From Crossaster papposus (Eukaryota > Echinodermata > Asteroidea > Velatida > Solasteridae), in assembly GCA_037893245.1 (NCBI GenBank), contig JBAIAA010000352.1:1550001-1614000 (forward strand): a DNA stretch of 64,000 bases, read 5' to 3'. The notes below the pieces were generated by a model. It did no database searches. It had not been told where the DNA came from and saw only the letters and a list, made by a program, of their open reading frames with translations. Shown here piece by piece: positions 25,201 to 31,672 of the stretch; the stretch's first letter is position 1, and the number at the start of each line of letters is the position of its first letter. A program made the translations under genes and the position numbers.

Positions 25201-26446
25201 ATGCGTGGATGTGCTATCGGCCTGAACCCGCCTCGGATCAAGTTTTGTTAAAAATAATCCCGGCGCGAACTGGTTCAGGTTTTTTTCCCCCTTGGCTCAG
25301 TCGTAAATGAGAATCTATGAAATAAAAAGGTAATACCCTTAATAAAAGTTCAGAAACAGTGTCTGTTAGCGCATTTGGTTTTCACCACAAAATCACATTA
25401 TGGATACATGGAGATAGTGTGTTGCTTTTTATATAACTGCATTAAATAAATATTCAGTAAAAATGCACAAATGGCATTGAAACATTCAACAAAATCACCA
25501 AATATTAAAACCTTAATCCCCAAATATTTGATTTAGACCTGAAACCCTGTACATACAAATATCACTAAAAAATAAATAATGCAACCTCATGATTAAAATG
25601 ACAGCCATGTCAGCACGTGCATATTTTGTTAATTTACTTTGAAGTCCCAATGTCAGATGTCATGACCTCACTTTGTAAAAACCAAAAGAAGAGAACTTTC
25701 GGAATTAACTTGGGCAAAGTCAATAGGAAAGTATTTGAACCCAGAACCAGGATTCTGTGAAACCGAGTTGTATTTATAGCAAGTCAATCATTGTGGCCTC
25801 GTGGTCAGGAACATTGAATTCGCCGTCTGTGGGTAAAGCTGCAGGTTGTGGGTTCAAGCCCAACTTTTGGGCTACGATGCGTGTGCCCTTGGGCAAGGCA
25901 CTTTGTCACTCATTACTTCTCTCCACCCAGGAGTGAAATGGGTACCTGTGAGGGCAGAGATGGTCGTTATTAGCTGCTTTGCGCCAAAATGGCAGCATTG
26001 AGCTGTATACTCCCCAGGGAGCTGAGAAAGTATTTGGAATGTTTTGTTGGCCCAATGACCGGGTAACATTTATACATTGCCTTCTATCCTTAGGCAATTT
26101 GGCGCTGTATAAATCCAGTTATTATGCACACATAATTGCATTTCATGAAAAATATACCTTTTTTTCAACTTGACTCGGGACTGGATTTAGTGGTTATTAC
26201 AAAGATAATTTCCCGTTATTTTGGTTCTTCCCCAGTCTCTGCCGACCGATTTCCAATCGCATCAAGGGCATCCCGTTCCGGCCGACCAAGGCAGTGGCCG
26301 TGGACCTGTTCCCCCACACCAAACACTGCGAGCTGGTCATCCTGTTCGAGAGAGCCGACCGTGTTGATTCCTACTACGAGCTGCCCGAGGGCATAAAGAG
26401 TTCCAGCAATACCGACGGCGAAATTTCAGCATCAGTCACACGTTGA
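7206..26446 (+). CDS. TRMT2A: TRMT2A: tRNA (uracil-54-C5)-methyltransferase, 15 exons, 5' end missing
   Basis: Exons at 7206-7294, 10647-10722, 11866-11993, 13421-13570, 14440-14488, 15313-15376, 15829-15864, 17148-17368, 18281-18384, 18985-19079, 19706-19827, 21082-21157, 23065-23184, 23972-24068 and 26236-26446 join in frame into 546 codons including the TGA stop. Order of domains: RRM ([21 protein letters not shown]), acidic/basic linker, TRAM-like central region, then a class I SAM-dependent methyltransferase of the TrmA/Trm2 family. The methyltransferase shows [12 protein letters not shown] (SAM-binding motif I), IVDPPRPG, and YVSCHP with the presumed catalytic Cys. The family makes 5-methyluridine at U54 of cytosolic tRNAs. 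It agrees with vertebrate TRMT2A (about 625 residues) along its length. The N-terminal residues before the RRM were not found in 1-7205, so the first exon or exons may lie upstream of the window. Confidence 0.93.
7593..7863. repeat. Direct repeat pair of about 100 bp
   Basis: The stretch from CTGATCAACTTTGCTGGCAG to GCCCGGGCGACTGCTG occurs at 7593-7692 and again at 7763-7863. A third partial copy with the same AAAGTTCCGTGTACTTTTTC lead-in is at 9879-9985. All lie in a TRMT2A intron. Confidence 0.8.
8361..8720. repeat. Degenerate minisatellite, GATGGACTCAGGATAC type
   Basis: Variants of TGATGGACTCAGGATAC, GGATTCAGGATAC and the inverse GTATCCTGAATCTG recur every 30-60 bases. Some units are inverted, so short open frames here are not genes. 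Confidence 0.6.
9008..9363 (-). mobile_element. tRNA-derived SINE (Ser/Leu-like head) with (ATT)n tail
   Basis: On the minus strand the head reads GGGTGTCGTATCCGAGTGGA, with an A-box and a variable-arm hairpin. The B-box GGTTCGAGTCCCGG follows, then a body with TGAGCAAGACACTTAACTAT and GTATACTCCCCAGGGAGCTG. It ends in a GCGCTTTATAAGAA-type tail and an ATT run. A near-identical plus-strand copy is at 19308-19651. Confidence 0.85.
9363..9560 (-). mobile_element. tRNA-derived SINE, second head type
   Basis: On the minus strand it has TGGCGTAGCGGTTCTTTCC (A-box region) and GGGTTCGAACCCCGCC (B-box), followed by a unique body with TCCGTGGGTTTTCCCCAGG. It abuts the Ser/Leu-like SINE exactly, so one was probably the other's insertion site. 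Confidence 0.7.
9985..10210. mobile_element. GTCCCCACAA-type interspersed repeat (copy 1)
   Basis: CTATAGGGACAGGAAAATGTCCCC, TTTTTCCAAACAAAAGA and CTGTCCCCACAAC match the inverse of 62625-62770. The rest of the stretch is AT-rich with no coding signal. Confidence 0.5.
10300..10510 (+). repeat. Interspersed repeat with CCTCCGCCAAGGAGATTATG
   Basis: The run CCTCCGCCAAGGAGATTATG, then TTTTTGCCGG and several GTTTGTTTGT units, then ATTTTAATGAAACTTGGTAG, resembles a repeat type I know from several marine invertebrate genomes. Its class is not certain from one copy. Confidence 0.4.
10647..10722 (+). CDS. TRMT2A: TRMT2A exon: C-terminal half of the RRM
   Basis: Acceptor CATCAAACAG, donor GTACCG. 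It completes FVTFS and encodes [20 protein letters not shown], the last RRM helix and strand. The GTACCG donor is weaker than the others, but the phase fits both neighbours. Confidence 0.85.
11330..11776. mobile_element. GTGAC-end inverted-repeat element, 447 bp
   Basis: The left end GTGACACGCTCCATCGAAATC and the right end GATTACGATGGAACGGGTCAC are complementary over about 30 bases (inner GGAATAAGTC against GACTTATTCC). It is non-coding and lies just before a TRMT2A exon. Confidence 0.75.
11866..11993 (+). CDS. TRMT2A: TRMT2A exon: charged linker after the RRM
   Basis: Acceptor TTTTTTTGTGCAG, donor GTGAAC. It encodes [18 protein letters not shown], then a Lys/Arg/Glu-rich linker ending LPVEE. 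The start matches the LARPKADP part of vertebrate TRMT2A. Confidence 0.88.
12354..12692 (+). mobile_element. tRNA-derived SINE, third type
   Basis: The head GTCGTGGCCGAGTGGTTAAG (A-box) and the B-box GAGTTTGAATCCCGGC form a Leu/Ser-like tRNA relic. The body has AGATGGGACGTAAAGCCG and CCTTGGGCGCTTTTGAGGAA, and it ends in AAATAATAATAAATAATAG. No clear target duplication was found. Confidence 0.75.
12900..13335 (-). mobile_element. LINE 3' end: C-terminus of ORF2 plus 3' tail
   Basis: On the minus strand a frame starts at [13 protein letters not shown] (about 13333) and runs through [20 protein letters not shown] to [10 protein letters not shown], with a stop at 13029. Both motifs mark the last part of the reverse-transcriptase polyprotein of CR1/L2-like invertebrate LINEs. 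The 3' UTR ends GCGCTTTATAAATACC plus a long (ATT)n run at 12900. The element is 5'-truncated, as usual for target-primed insertion. Confidence 0.85.
13421..13570 (+). CDS. TRMT2A: TRMT2A exon: start of the catalytic-module region
   Basis: Acceptor AATTCTGCAG, donor GTGAGG. It encodes [20 protein letters not shown] and ends SLWLKEQ, matching VTPLWTVPYAEQL in the vertebrate protein. Confidence 0.92.
13830..14060. mobile_element. Palindromic element, ACAGGGTGAGTA ends
   Basis: The left arm (TATACAGGGTGAGTA, TTTGCCCAAAACTTATTTTA, CCAGAATTATGTCA) pairs with the right arm (TGACATAATTCTGG, TAAAATATATTTTGGGCA, TACTCATCCTGTA). It is about 225 bp and non-coding. Confidence 0.8.
14172..14413 (+). mobile_element. 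CAGTTCGCGCC-family element (copy 2, full length)
   Basis: The ends are TTAACCAGTTCGCGCCGG and CCGGCGCGAACTGGTTAA, 242 bp including TTAA at both sides. Only the outer 16 bases are inverted; the interior is unique (CCGATAGTGCC, GTGTTTATGCGTCATCCG). TTAA flanks suggest mobilisation by a piggyBac- or Kolobok-like transposase. Confidence 0.85.
14440..14488 (+). CDS. TRMT2A: TRMT2A micro-exon
   Basis: 49 bases between ATTTCTTTGACAG and GTGAGTG encode [16 protein letters not shown], aligning with RHKHNKACCPLEGVRPSP of the vertebrate enzyme. Confidence 0.88.
14523..14880 (+). mobile_element. GGATACACCATTGG-family element (copy 1)
   Basis: It runs from GAGGATACACCATTGGTAAT to ATATCCTACCTTTAA. It shares the family interior: AGTAAATATAGTTTAACTGACC, GCGATCGCCGTCCGGCGAT and ATTACAGGATATCTCGCGCA. 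Confidence 0.85.
15313..15376 (+). CDS. TRMT2A: TRMT2A exon
   Basis: Acceptor CACTCACAG, donor GTGAGT. It encodes [19 protein letters not shown], the YRNKCEF signature of TrmA-type methyltransferases. Confidence 0.93.
15829..15864 (+). CDS. TRMT2A: TRMT2A micro-exon, 36 bp
   Basis: A 36-base exon between CATGGACAG and GTAAAG encodes [12 protein letters not shown], matching EDNTVGCRLGKYK. It is easily missed by gene finders. Confidence 0.92.
15945..16310. repeat. Tandem repeat, about 85-bp unit, four copies
   Basis: Each unit runs GTGTGGCCTATTAGTAGCTA, CTGATCAACT(C/T)TGC, ACCAACCAATCAGAATGTAG, CACACAGATGTG. Copies start near 15949, 16037, 16122 and 16207, with decay in the last. It lies in an intron. 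Confidence 0.85.
16613..16988 (+). mobile_element. GGATACACCATTGG-family element (copy 2)
   Basis: It is bounded by TTAAAGGTAGGATACACC and GGTGTATACTACCTTTAA. It has the full family interior and a G-run after the first 60 bases. Confidence 0.88.
17148..17368 (+). CDS. TRMT2A: TRMT2A exon, longest internal exon
   Basis: Acceptor CAACCAATCAG, donor GTCTCT (weak). It encodes [20 protein letters not shown], then [18 protein letters not shown] and [12 protein letters not shown], all aligned with vertebrate TRMT2A (YDPETYTGHWKQLTVRTS). It is clearly more GC-rich than the flanking introns. Confidence 0.93.
17407..17637 (+). mobile_element. CAGTTCGCGCC-family element (copy 3), 3' end lost
   Basis: It has the normal 5' end AAACCAGTTCGCGCCGGG and interior, but stops at ATACGTCCTTCGG, where the next element begins. 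The right inverted repeat is missing. Confidence 0.8.
17638..18027 (+). mobile_element. GGGATCGTATACG-family element (copy 1)
   Basis: The left end GATCGTATACGTTTGGTAAT lacks the usual TTAAAGG. The right end is ATTACCAAACGTATACGATC followed by CCTTTAA. The interior holds AAGTACTGCGGTTATGG and TGAGAAGCGTTTCTGCAGTG. Confidence 0.85.
18281..18384 (+). CDS. TRMT2A: TRMT2A exon
   Basis: Acceptor TTTTTTTTCCAG, donor GTGAGT. It encodes [19 protein letters not shown], then [13 protein letters not shown], the segment before the catalytic domain. Confidence 0.9.
18764..18846. repeat. Perfect-stem hairpin in an intron
   Basis: AGCCCTGTTATGTGGCCATA, ATACTGGACTTCC pairs with GGAGTCCAGTATTACGGCCA, CAGAATGGGGCT around an ACGTATCCAAGGATAT loop. 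This is the remnant of a small inverted-repeat element. Confidence 0.65.
18985..19079 (+). CDS. TRMT2A: TRMT2A exon with a tandem (NAGNAG) acceptor
   Basis: The acceptor reads TTTGTAGCAG, so splicing may begin at 18985 or 18988; both keep the frame and differ by one Ser. The exon encodes [20 protein letters not shown], then [10 protein letters not shown], the start of the catalytic fold. Donor GTAAAT. Confidence 0.92.
19140..19306 (-). mobile_element. SINE fragment, inverted, head to head with the next SINE
   Basis: On the minus strand it reads GTGGTTATGGTGCTCGACAC, B-box GGGTTTCGAACCC, then GTGCCCTTGGGCAAGACACT and CTCCACCCAGGAGTATAAAT. It shares its body with the other SINEs but has a different head. 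Confidence 0.7.
19308..19651 (+). mobile_element. tRNA-derived SINE (Ser/Leu-like head), full length
   Basis: The head GGGTGTCGTGGCCAAGTGGA, B-box GGTTCGAGTCCCGG, body GCAAGGCACTTAACTATAAT and ATACTCCCCAGGGAGCTGAG, and tail GTGAAAAGCGCTATATAATT plus (ATT)n are all intact. It is the same family as 9008-9363. Confidence 0.88.
19706..19827 (+). CDS. TRMT2A: TRMT2A exon: SAM-binding motif I
   Basis: Acceptor CTGATGCAG, donor GTCAGC. It encodes [17 protein letters not shown], then [17 protein letters not shown]. The glycine-rich loop is the SAM site of class I methyltransferases. Confidence 0.95.
20213..20557 (+). mobile_element. GGATACACCATTGG-family element (copy 3)
   Basis: The family interior is present (GTTTAACTGACC, ATGGATGCCGAG, GCGTTGGGCAGT) with a deletion in the middle and a poly-T/poly-G run at 20264-20302. 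It ends GGTGTATCCTAAG. Confidence 0.8.
20597..20835 (+). mobile_element. CAGTTCGCGCC-family element (copy 4, full length)
   Basis: The ends TTAACCAGTTCGCGCC and GGCGCGAACTGGTTAA lie about 240 bp apart, with the same interior as 14172. Confidence 0.88.
21082..21157 (+). CDS. TRMT2A: TRMT2A exon
   Basis: Acceptor ATTTTCTTCAG, donor GTAAGT. It encodes [20 protein letters not shown], then NAKSN. VIGVE is motif II, whose acidic residue contacts the SAM ribose. Confidence 0.95.
21182..21434. mobile_element. CAGGGATGTAGTCGAGTCC-family element (copy 1)
   Basis: It begins 25 bases after a TRMT2A donor site. The left end CAGGGATGTAGTCGAGTCC is followed by repeats of AAGTCCCTGC; the right part has mirrored GGACTTGTGA units and ends CTACTACAACCCTGG. 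Confidence 0.85.
21506..21750. mobile_element. GGGGCCAATT-family element (copy 3, full length)
   Basis: The ends CAGGGGCCAATTTCG and AATTGGCCCCTG and the inner TGCTAAGCAAAAA arms are all present. Confidence 0.88.
22362..23015. mobile_element. Large palindromic element, ATACAGGGTGTCC ends, about 650 bp
   Basis: The arms, about 300 bases each, are inverted copies. Left has GTGTCCTTAAAAAAAGTATA, CCCTCTGTCCAATGGTATAA and CAGCACTGTGACAAGTTG. Right has CAACTTGTCACAGTGCTG, TTATACCATTGGACAGAGGG and ATACTTTTTTTAAGGACACC. It has no coding capacity and lies just before a TRMT2A exon. Confidence 0.88.
23065..23184 (+). CDS. TRMT2A: TRMT2A exon: DPPRPG motif
   Basis: Acceptor TCTATTTCAG, donor GTAAGC. 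It encodes [19 protein letters not shown], then [18 protein letters not shown] is the target-uracil-binding loop of the TrmA/RlmC/RlmD group. Confidence 0.95.
23205..23402. mobile_element. CAGGGATGTAGTCGAGTCC-family element (copy 2)
   Basis: It begins 21 bases after a TRMT2A donor site. The ends are CAGGGATGTAGTCGAGTCC and GGACTCGACTACAACCCTG, with the central AGCTTTGACAAAAGCATTCC. Confidence 0.88.
23972..24068 (+). CDS. TRMT2A: TRMT2A exon: catalytic cysteine motif
   Basis: Acceptor TCTGAATTGCAG, donor GTGAGT. It encodes [20 protein letters not shown] followed by [11 protein letters not shown]. The Cys of YVSC is the presumed nucleophile. The next residues are His-Pro where the family usually has Asn-Pro. 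Confidence 0.94.
24750..24985. mobile_element. Palindromic element, TATAGACGATG ends
   Basis: The left arm (TATAGACGATGTTCCCTCTG, GTTTACATCTGTATTAAAAT, TTTTTTACATAAAATTTG) is an inverted copy of the right arm (CAAATTTATGTAAAACATGA, ATTTGAATACAGATGTAAAC, AGAGGGCACATCGTCTATAG). Confidence 0.8.
25149..25275 (-). mobile_element. CAGTTCGCGCC-family element (copy 5, internally deleted)
   Basis: TTAACCAGTTCGTGCTGG at the left, GGCGCGAACTGGTTC at the right, inverted relative to 14172, about half length. Confidence 0.8.
25788..26127 (+). mobile_element. tRNA-derived SINE, GTGGCCTCGTGG head
   Basis: The head TTGTGGCCTCGTGGTCAGGA, B-box GTGGGTTCAAGCCC, body CCCTTGGGCAAGGCACTTTG and ATACTCCCCAGGGAGCTGAG, and tail TTTGGCGCTGTATAAATCC are present. 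Related copies are at 43317 and 54991. It ends about 100 bases before the last TRMT2A exon. Confidence 0.82.
26236..26446 (+). CDS. TRMT2A: TRMT2A last exon with stop
   Basis: Acceptor TTCTTCCCCAG. It encodes [20 protein letters not shown], then [20 protein letters not shown] and a 34-residue variable tail, stop TGA at 26444. [12 protein letters not shown] is the family C-terminal signature. AATAAA at about 26705 is a plausible poly(A) signal. Confidence 0.95.
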
Positions 26447-27283
26447 TTTCCCCCCCCCCTTCTCAACACAAATTAATACTGTTATAAAGCTTTTTGTCAA
26501 ATCTAGTATTTGTATCTTGGCAAGGACAGGAAAATATTTCTCGGAAAATTAACCCCCCAAAAATGAGATCCAACTAGTGTCCCCACAATGGCAATCTAAT
26601 GTTCCCCTTATTGCAAGGAGTGAGTGAATAGGGTTTAACGCCGTGCCGGCATCAGTGGCCATATTTCCAGCGGGAATGTGTACAAATATAAGACAATAGG
26701 CAGTAATAAAAAACAATCAAGTGAACTGTGGAGAATATATAAGACTTGGAGTCAGAAGGAACAATTATCACAAAGGAAAAGAATAAGAACGTTTCAAAAG
26801 AATGAAGGAACTATTGTATAAATGGGTCCCGCAAGGCCGGTCGTTTCCCTTGCAGTTTAAGGGCCCGGGCCCCGGCCCCGGCCCCGCCAGTATTTTCACT
26901 TATTGCAAAGTAAATTTAACAGTAAGTTACCCAAAATAGTTGAAAAAGTTAGCGGTTCGACACATCAGTCATAAAAAAAAATGTTATAAACCAACCGAGA
27001 GTCATGAAAGACTTAAAGGCGATGAAGCACAAGTCTGAATACTGCATTTTTTCTGAACAGTCTTGAAACAGATGCTCAGGTCCGGAAGTGTCTCCATAAT
27101 GAGGCCAGTTCAGTGTTTCAACTGCACATGTGCACAATCACTCGGGTCATTCGCAGTGATCGAAGACACAAGGAGGTTAAACGACCCTCGTATGGTAATA
27201 AGAATGGCATTACGTCAGCGATTTTGATCCCGAATAACCTTAGACCTGGACTACTTTATCGGACACTAGACTCCAGCCGAGCG
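26447..27283. other. Intergenic gap between convergent TRMT2A and DCTPP1
   Basis: It holds the TRMT2A 3' UTR with AATAAA near 26705, a GC-rich run GGGCCCGGGCCCCGGCCCCG at about 26862, and the presumed DCTPP1 3' UTR. No gene was seen. Confidence 0.55.
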
Positions 27284-27474
27284 TCAGTCGTACTCGGAGT
27301 ATTTCTTGCTGGAGCCGTACACCTTCTGCGCTGGGTACTTCTTAGCATTGATACCCACTTTCTCCAAGGCGGCGCGGGGCAAGTCCACGTGGCATTTCTC
27401 GGCGAGTCGGATCAGGTACATGAGAACGTCGCTCAACTCCTGACCGAGGTGCTTCTTGTCCTTCTCCGACCAAT
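27284..27474 (-). CDS. DCTPP1: DCTPP1 last exon with stop
   Basis: Acceptor AATTCCCTTCAG. It encodes DWSEKDKKHLGQELSDVLMY, then the AEKCHVDLPRAAL and YPAQKVYGSSKKYSEY segments. Glu and Asp of QELSD complete the metal site. Confidence 0.95.
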
Positions 27475-30400
27475 CTGAAGGGAATTGTGAACATTTGTCG
27501 TTCAATTTGGCAAGGTCCTAAACATTTTTCCTCCCAGTCTGCCTCCACTAACCTAGCATATGGGTAGCACAACTAGAAGTTGAAGACGGGTGTTGCGCTC
27601 CGTCTCAACAATTGATTTTCCGGGTCTATCGCTTTGAAGAAGAGATATACTGACAATAGGCCTCTTGAGGACCTCTACTTACTTACTACTTAAACTTTTT
27701 TCAGAAGGCCAAGAAGACATGTCAACAGTTATTGCGTAGAGCCTTAAAAAAAATATAAATTTAAAGGCAAAGGTAGTTACCTTCTAATCCCTCTTTGCAC
27801 TCTCCTCGCCACTGACTGCAGAATAGAGAAAGAACAAAGTTACACAAAATGGCAATGTTGATCATTTTTGAAGCACGAAATGATCTTTTGCGACAATAAT
27901 TCCATCTTGTTCTTTGAGAATGTATTTTCGTGATTAACAATAGTATGATTGATTTACCTTTTTTGAGATAAGCTATGGATAGCTTATCTAATTAAAAAAC
28001 AAACATCTGCCTAAAAGATTTGAAGTTTGCAGAGGACATGTGGTTCTGTTTGTTTTCGCAGGGCGCTGAACCACATGATCTTGTGTATAAAACAAGATAC
28101 ATAAATAGGTACCTGTGAGGTCAGAGAAATGGTTATTGTGGTTTAATTTGTGCCGAAAGGGCCAGCGTCAGGTTGTATACTCCCGAGTCCACAGCGAGCC
28201 AAGACGATATTTAGAATGTTTTAATGAAAAGGGTAATAATGATTGTAGCACCAAGGCTTAAGCCCCTATCTGATTGATGCAAATGCTTTATGGATACAAA
28301 TTGTCAAATTTGTTTCCCACAATAAAAATGCACGGTGTGAACTTTGGATGCCTTGGCAACTCAAAAATACGGAAAACACAATCGATTTTGAAATTGTTTG
28401 TTCATGTATGGCGATTATTCAAAAAAAGGTTTTGGGGGATATTCCTCAGTGGGTCACAAATACGCATTATTATTATTATACTATATTTTACTATATTTCC
28501 CATTTTTTTCATTACACAATTTCTGGAAATCCTGAATATGTCACTCAGTTGAAATTTTACTTACAAAAGCTCAGAGACTTCGCCAACTTCTCCAATCTGT
28601 ACGGGGAAAGAAAAGTTCAACATTTCTTGTCAAAGACAAAACAGTATTGACTCTACATGTGCATACACCAGCCACAAAAAGATACAACTTTATTGGAGAA
28701 CAGACTTATTAAAGTTTATGTGTACCTGCTGTTGCATCAACCTCTGCTCTTCAATAAATATTTAAGAGCCACTTTAACGTAACCAGGCTTTTTTTGTTTG
28801 GCTAGTATATGTGATTTGTCATGAGCGTAAAGTCGCACGGAGTGATTTCCCAGTACGGCCAGTCAAAGTAAAAATTTGAAGGGGTGGTCGATTTTGAGAT
28901 TATATGCTTTTTTAAAGACTAAATCCCCAATAATCAATTCCCAATTTTTCAGGACGATCAGATAAACAAAAATAAAAAAATGAGACAATTTTGACTATGC
29001 CTTTCTTTCCGCGTTCACACAATTTCTCGCAAGAAATGCCTGTTTTCTCATAATCTCTGTATTAAGACTCTAGACTAAAAAATAAAAAAAATAAAAATAT
29101 TGAGTATCAAACCTTCAAGTGTTATATACCATTGGAAAGCTCTGTTTCCACAGAATTTAGAAATACCCATATCTCAATTTTTGATTTTGCCGACTTTACG
29201 CTCATTTTGTGATGACAGGTCACATGTGACTACCCTATTTGTTCAGGTTGTATTTAAAGGTAGGATACACCATTGGTAATTGCTTGAATTAGGGGAGTTG
29301 AATTTTATAGTAAATATCGTTTCACTGACCTGCCTAAAGTTTTACAATCATTGCCAAGGAAAAAAGGAAAATAAATGGCGTTTTTTTTCAACCGACGTTA
29401 AGATTTGTTTTTTAGAAAATTTAATTATTCGGAACAATTACAGGATATCTAGCGCAATCATTTTGCTGAATGCCTAGAATTTACTTTCAAATGAGTAAGA
29501 TATTTCTTAATAATTCGGTAGTAACATTTTGTCGATATCTGCAAATGGTGTATCCTACCTTTAAATTAATTAATAAAAGGGTATGCATTTTATTGGAATT
29601 CACCAGAAATGGAAATAAACACCTAATTACTTTCAGATTAAATCAAATGAATTCTTTGAGGTTTCTGTATATACCGGTATGTATTTGTTTCCATCTTTGA
29701 ATCTGTTATTCTAATTCACAAACAATTTGTTAGTTTTATAGTTGGCTAAATAACTTGCTAATCATAATCGCTTTTAGAGGATGACTACGTTATGTAATAC
29801 ATTACAATTATAAAGTCACTGATGTATAGTGTAATGGGGACAAGACAAAAAAAAAGCAACTGGGCACCGAATTCCTAGAATGCAGGCTTTACCCATATAA
29901 AAAAGTAGTGACCTTTGAGGGTTTTATCCAGTTCGCGCCGGGATTATTTTTTACGAAACTCGATTCGAGGCAGGTTGAGGCTGATGGTACCGGGAAGCAC
30001 ACCCACGCATTTTCATGCCTTGCTCGCTGCTGACAGACATTTCCAGCCTTGCTTGTGACGTGTTTATGCGTCATCCGTTTTGAATCTCGGGAAAATTTTG
30101 CGAGTATATACGTCCTCCGGCGCGAACTGGTTAAGGTGTAGTTTTTGTTAATACACCTTTGTTTTTGTCCACAGCAGCATAAGTCTCATTCAGCATATTC
30201 TGAACTCACTTATCCTTTGTTTACATATAAGATCTGGAAGTACGTACAGTTGCAGTACTCGTGCCCAAAGCCCTTCATCATGTGATTCACATACGACAGT
30301 GTGCAACGTTGTTGGGACATACTCAATAAGATTTTTTGGGGAGTTGTGGGACATAAAAAAAGGAGAAACATGGCTTAACCCTAACGCTCCTCAATCCTCC

Positions 30401-31672
30401 AAAATTCTCATTGCAGTTTTGGAGGATTTTTGAGAATTGAGGCTGTATGGGGTTTTACAAAAATGAGGATTTTTGAGGATTGAGGCACAATGTTGTTTCA
30501 AGTGTGAAGGATTTTTAAGGATTGAGGCTGAATGAGGATTTCAAAAAAATGAGGATTTTGGAGAAATGAGGCTGAATGGGGTTTTCAAAAAATCATAATG
30601 AGGATTTTGGAGGATTGACTTTTTTCAATCCCCAGAATCCTCATTGCAGTTTTGGAGGATTAAACAAATTGAGGATTTTGGAGAATTGAGGCACATGATG
30701 TTGTTTCAAGTGTGGAGGATTTTTGAGGATTGCGGCTAGATGGGGTTCTCAAAAAATGAGGTTTTAAAACAAAATGAGGATTTTGGAGGATTGAGGATGG
30801 TTGCTAGCAAAAAGGGCCTGGGGGGTTAGGGTTAATATGAGATTTGAGCGAGTCTTACCATAGCAAGCAGAAGGTTCCTAGGTTGATGGAATTGGTCCCA
30901 ATCTCTCTGCTTGGCAAACTCCGCTTGAACAGCTCTCCTACACACACGCAATAAAGGAATCAAATCACAATTTGTTACACAACTGATGCTGCCAACTGTC
31001 AAGACTCAATCTCGTATGCGAAAGTCTTAAAACCTTAAAGGTAGGATACACCAACACACCATTGGTAATTGCTTGAAATATCATGAATAGGTACATTTGG
31101 GGGGTTGTATTTTATAGTAAATACCGTTTAACTGACCTGGAAGTTTTACAATCACGGATGCCGAGAAAAGTTTGTTTTCAACCAGCGTCGAGAAGTTATT
31201 CTTATGTTATCTTTGGTTTTTTCGCGATCGCTGTCTGGGGATCGCAAATTTTTCTTTCTAAAATTTAATTTGTCGGAATAATTACAGGATATCTAGCGCA
31301 ATCATTTTGCTGGATGCCTAGAATCATTATTTACTTTCAAATAAGTAAGATATTTCTTAATGATTTTTGATATCTGCAAATGGTGTACACTACCTTTAAC
31401 TAAACTGCATTCTATAGTTAAGCCCCCCTTTTGAATGGATCAGATACGTACAGTTCTTCCATGGACGGCCCGTCGCTAAACCGGAATTCCTTCTCGTTAT
31501 TTTCCCCAGACGATGCAACGCAGTCCTCCCCGTTCTCCCCGTCCATGTCCAAAGATCGCACCTCCGTTATGTTCAACAGTTGGTCCGGGCCTAGTTGGTC
31601 CGGGCCGAGTTCGCTCTTTGCGATTGCACTTGCTTGCTGTAGTTGCTGGTCACCGTCGGATGCGTCGTCCAT
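27284..31672 (-). CDS. DCTPP1: DCTPP1: dCTP pyrophosphatase, five coding exons, complete
   Basis: Exons 31672-31452, 30937-30859, 28596-28565, 27815-27781 and 27474-27284 join with matching phases into 186 codons (185 residues plus stop), close to the 170 residues of human DCTPP1. The enzyme hydrolyses dCTP and modified dCTPs to the monophosphate plus pyrophosphate and protects the nucleotide pool. Domain: all-alpha NTP pyrophosphatase (MazG-like). The metal-binding motif is complete: E103 and E106 in GEVGEVSELF, E135 and D138 in QELSDVLMYL. FRFSDGPSMEEL (63-74) and RDWDQFHQPRNLLLAM (85-100) match the family. Residues 1-60 are an acidic, low-complexity extension. ATG at 31672 is the first Met of the exon. 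The same exon has a good acceptor at 31737 and stays open upstream, so a longer product is possible. Confidence 0.92.
27551..27680 (+). mobile_element. SINE fragment matching the body of the 39386 SINE
   Basis: GCATATGGGTAGCAC, CCGTCTCAACAATTGATTTT, GAAGAGATATAC and TGACAATAGGCCTC repeat the body of the SINE at 39386. The tRNA-like head is missing. Confidence 0.7.
27781..27815 (-). CDS. DCTPP1: DCTPP1 exon 4, 35-bp micro-exon
   Basis: Between CTGCAG and GTAACT it encodes QWRGECKEGLE, the loop between the two metal-binding helices. Confidence 0.9.
28100..28260 (+). mobile_element. SINE body fragment
   Basis: TAGGTACCTGTGAGGTCAGAG, GTTATTGTGGTTTAATTTGT and GTATACTCCCGAG match the shared SINE body. 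The head is absent. Confidence 0.6.
28565..28596 (-). CDS. DCTPP1: DCTPP1 exon 3, 32-bp micro-exon with metal-binding EVGE
   Basis: Between TTTCCCCGTACAG and GTAAGT it encodes IGEVGEVSELF. The phases fit both neighbours exactly. It supplies the first two metal-binding glutamates. Confidence 0.92.
28809..29226 (-). mobile_element. TGACCTGTCATCACAAAATG-end element (copy 1), about 420 bp
   Basis: This is the inverse of 63468-63896 along its whole length. The ends share GAGCGTAAAGTCGCACGG at one side and CTTTACGCTCATTTTGTGAT at the other. It is non-coding. Confidence 0.85.
29253..29564 (+). mobile_element. GGATACACCATTGG-family element (copy 4, shortened)
   Basis: TTAAAGGTAGGATACACC to GGTGTATCCTACCTTTAA with a deletion that removes the GCGATCGC hairpin. 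Confidence 0.88.
29926..30135 (+). mobile_element. CAGTTCGCGCC-family element (copy 6)
   Basis: ATCCAGTTCGCGCCGGGA to CGGCGCGAACTGGTTAA, with the part between the two ATTATTTT runs deleted. Confidence 0.85.
30400..30805. repeat. Degenerate minisatellite, GAGGATTTTGGAGGATTGAG
   Basis: Units of GAGGATTTTTGAGGATTGAGG with GGCTGAATGGGGTTTTCAAA linkers recur every 40-60 bases, with some inverted units (TCCTCCAAAATTCTCATTGC). It ends about 50 bases before the DCTPP1 exon 2 donor. Confidence 0.75.
30859..30937 (-). CDS. DCTPP1: DCTPP1 exon 2
   Basis: Acceptor GTGTGTGTAG, donor GTAAGA. It encodes RAVQAEFAKQRDWDQFHQPR followed by NLLLAM, the first two helices of the all-alpha fold and very close to the human sequence. 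Confidence 0.93.
31035..31399 (+). mobile_element. GGATACACCATTGG-family element (copy 5)
   Basis: TTAAAGGTAGGATACACC, with a short internal repeat AACACACC, to GGTGTACACTACCTTTAA. It ends 53 bases from DCTPP1 exon 1. Confidence 0.88.
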
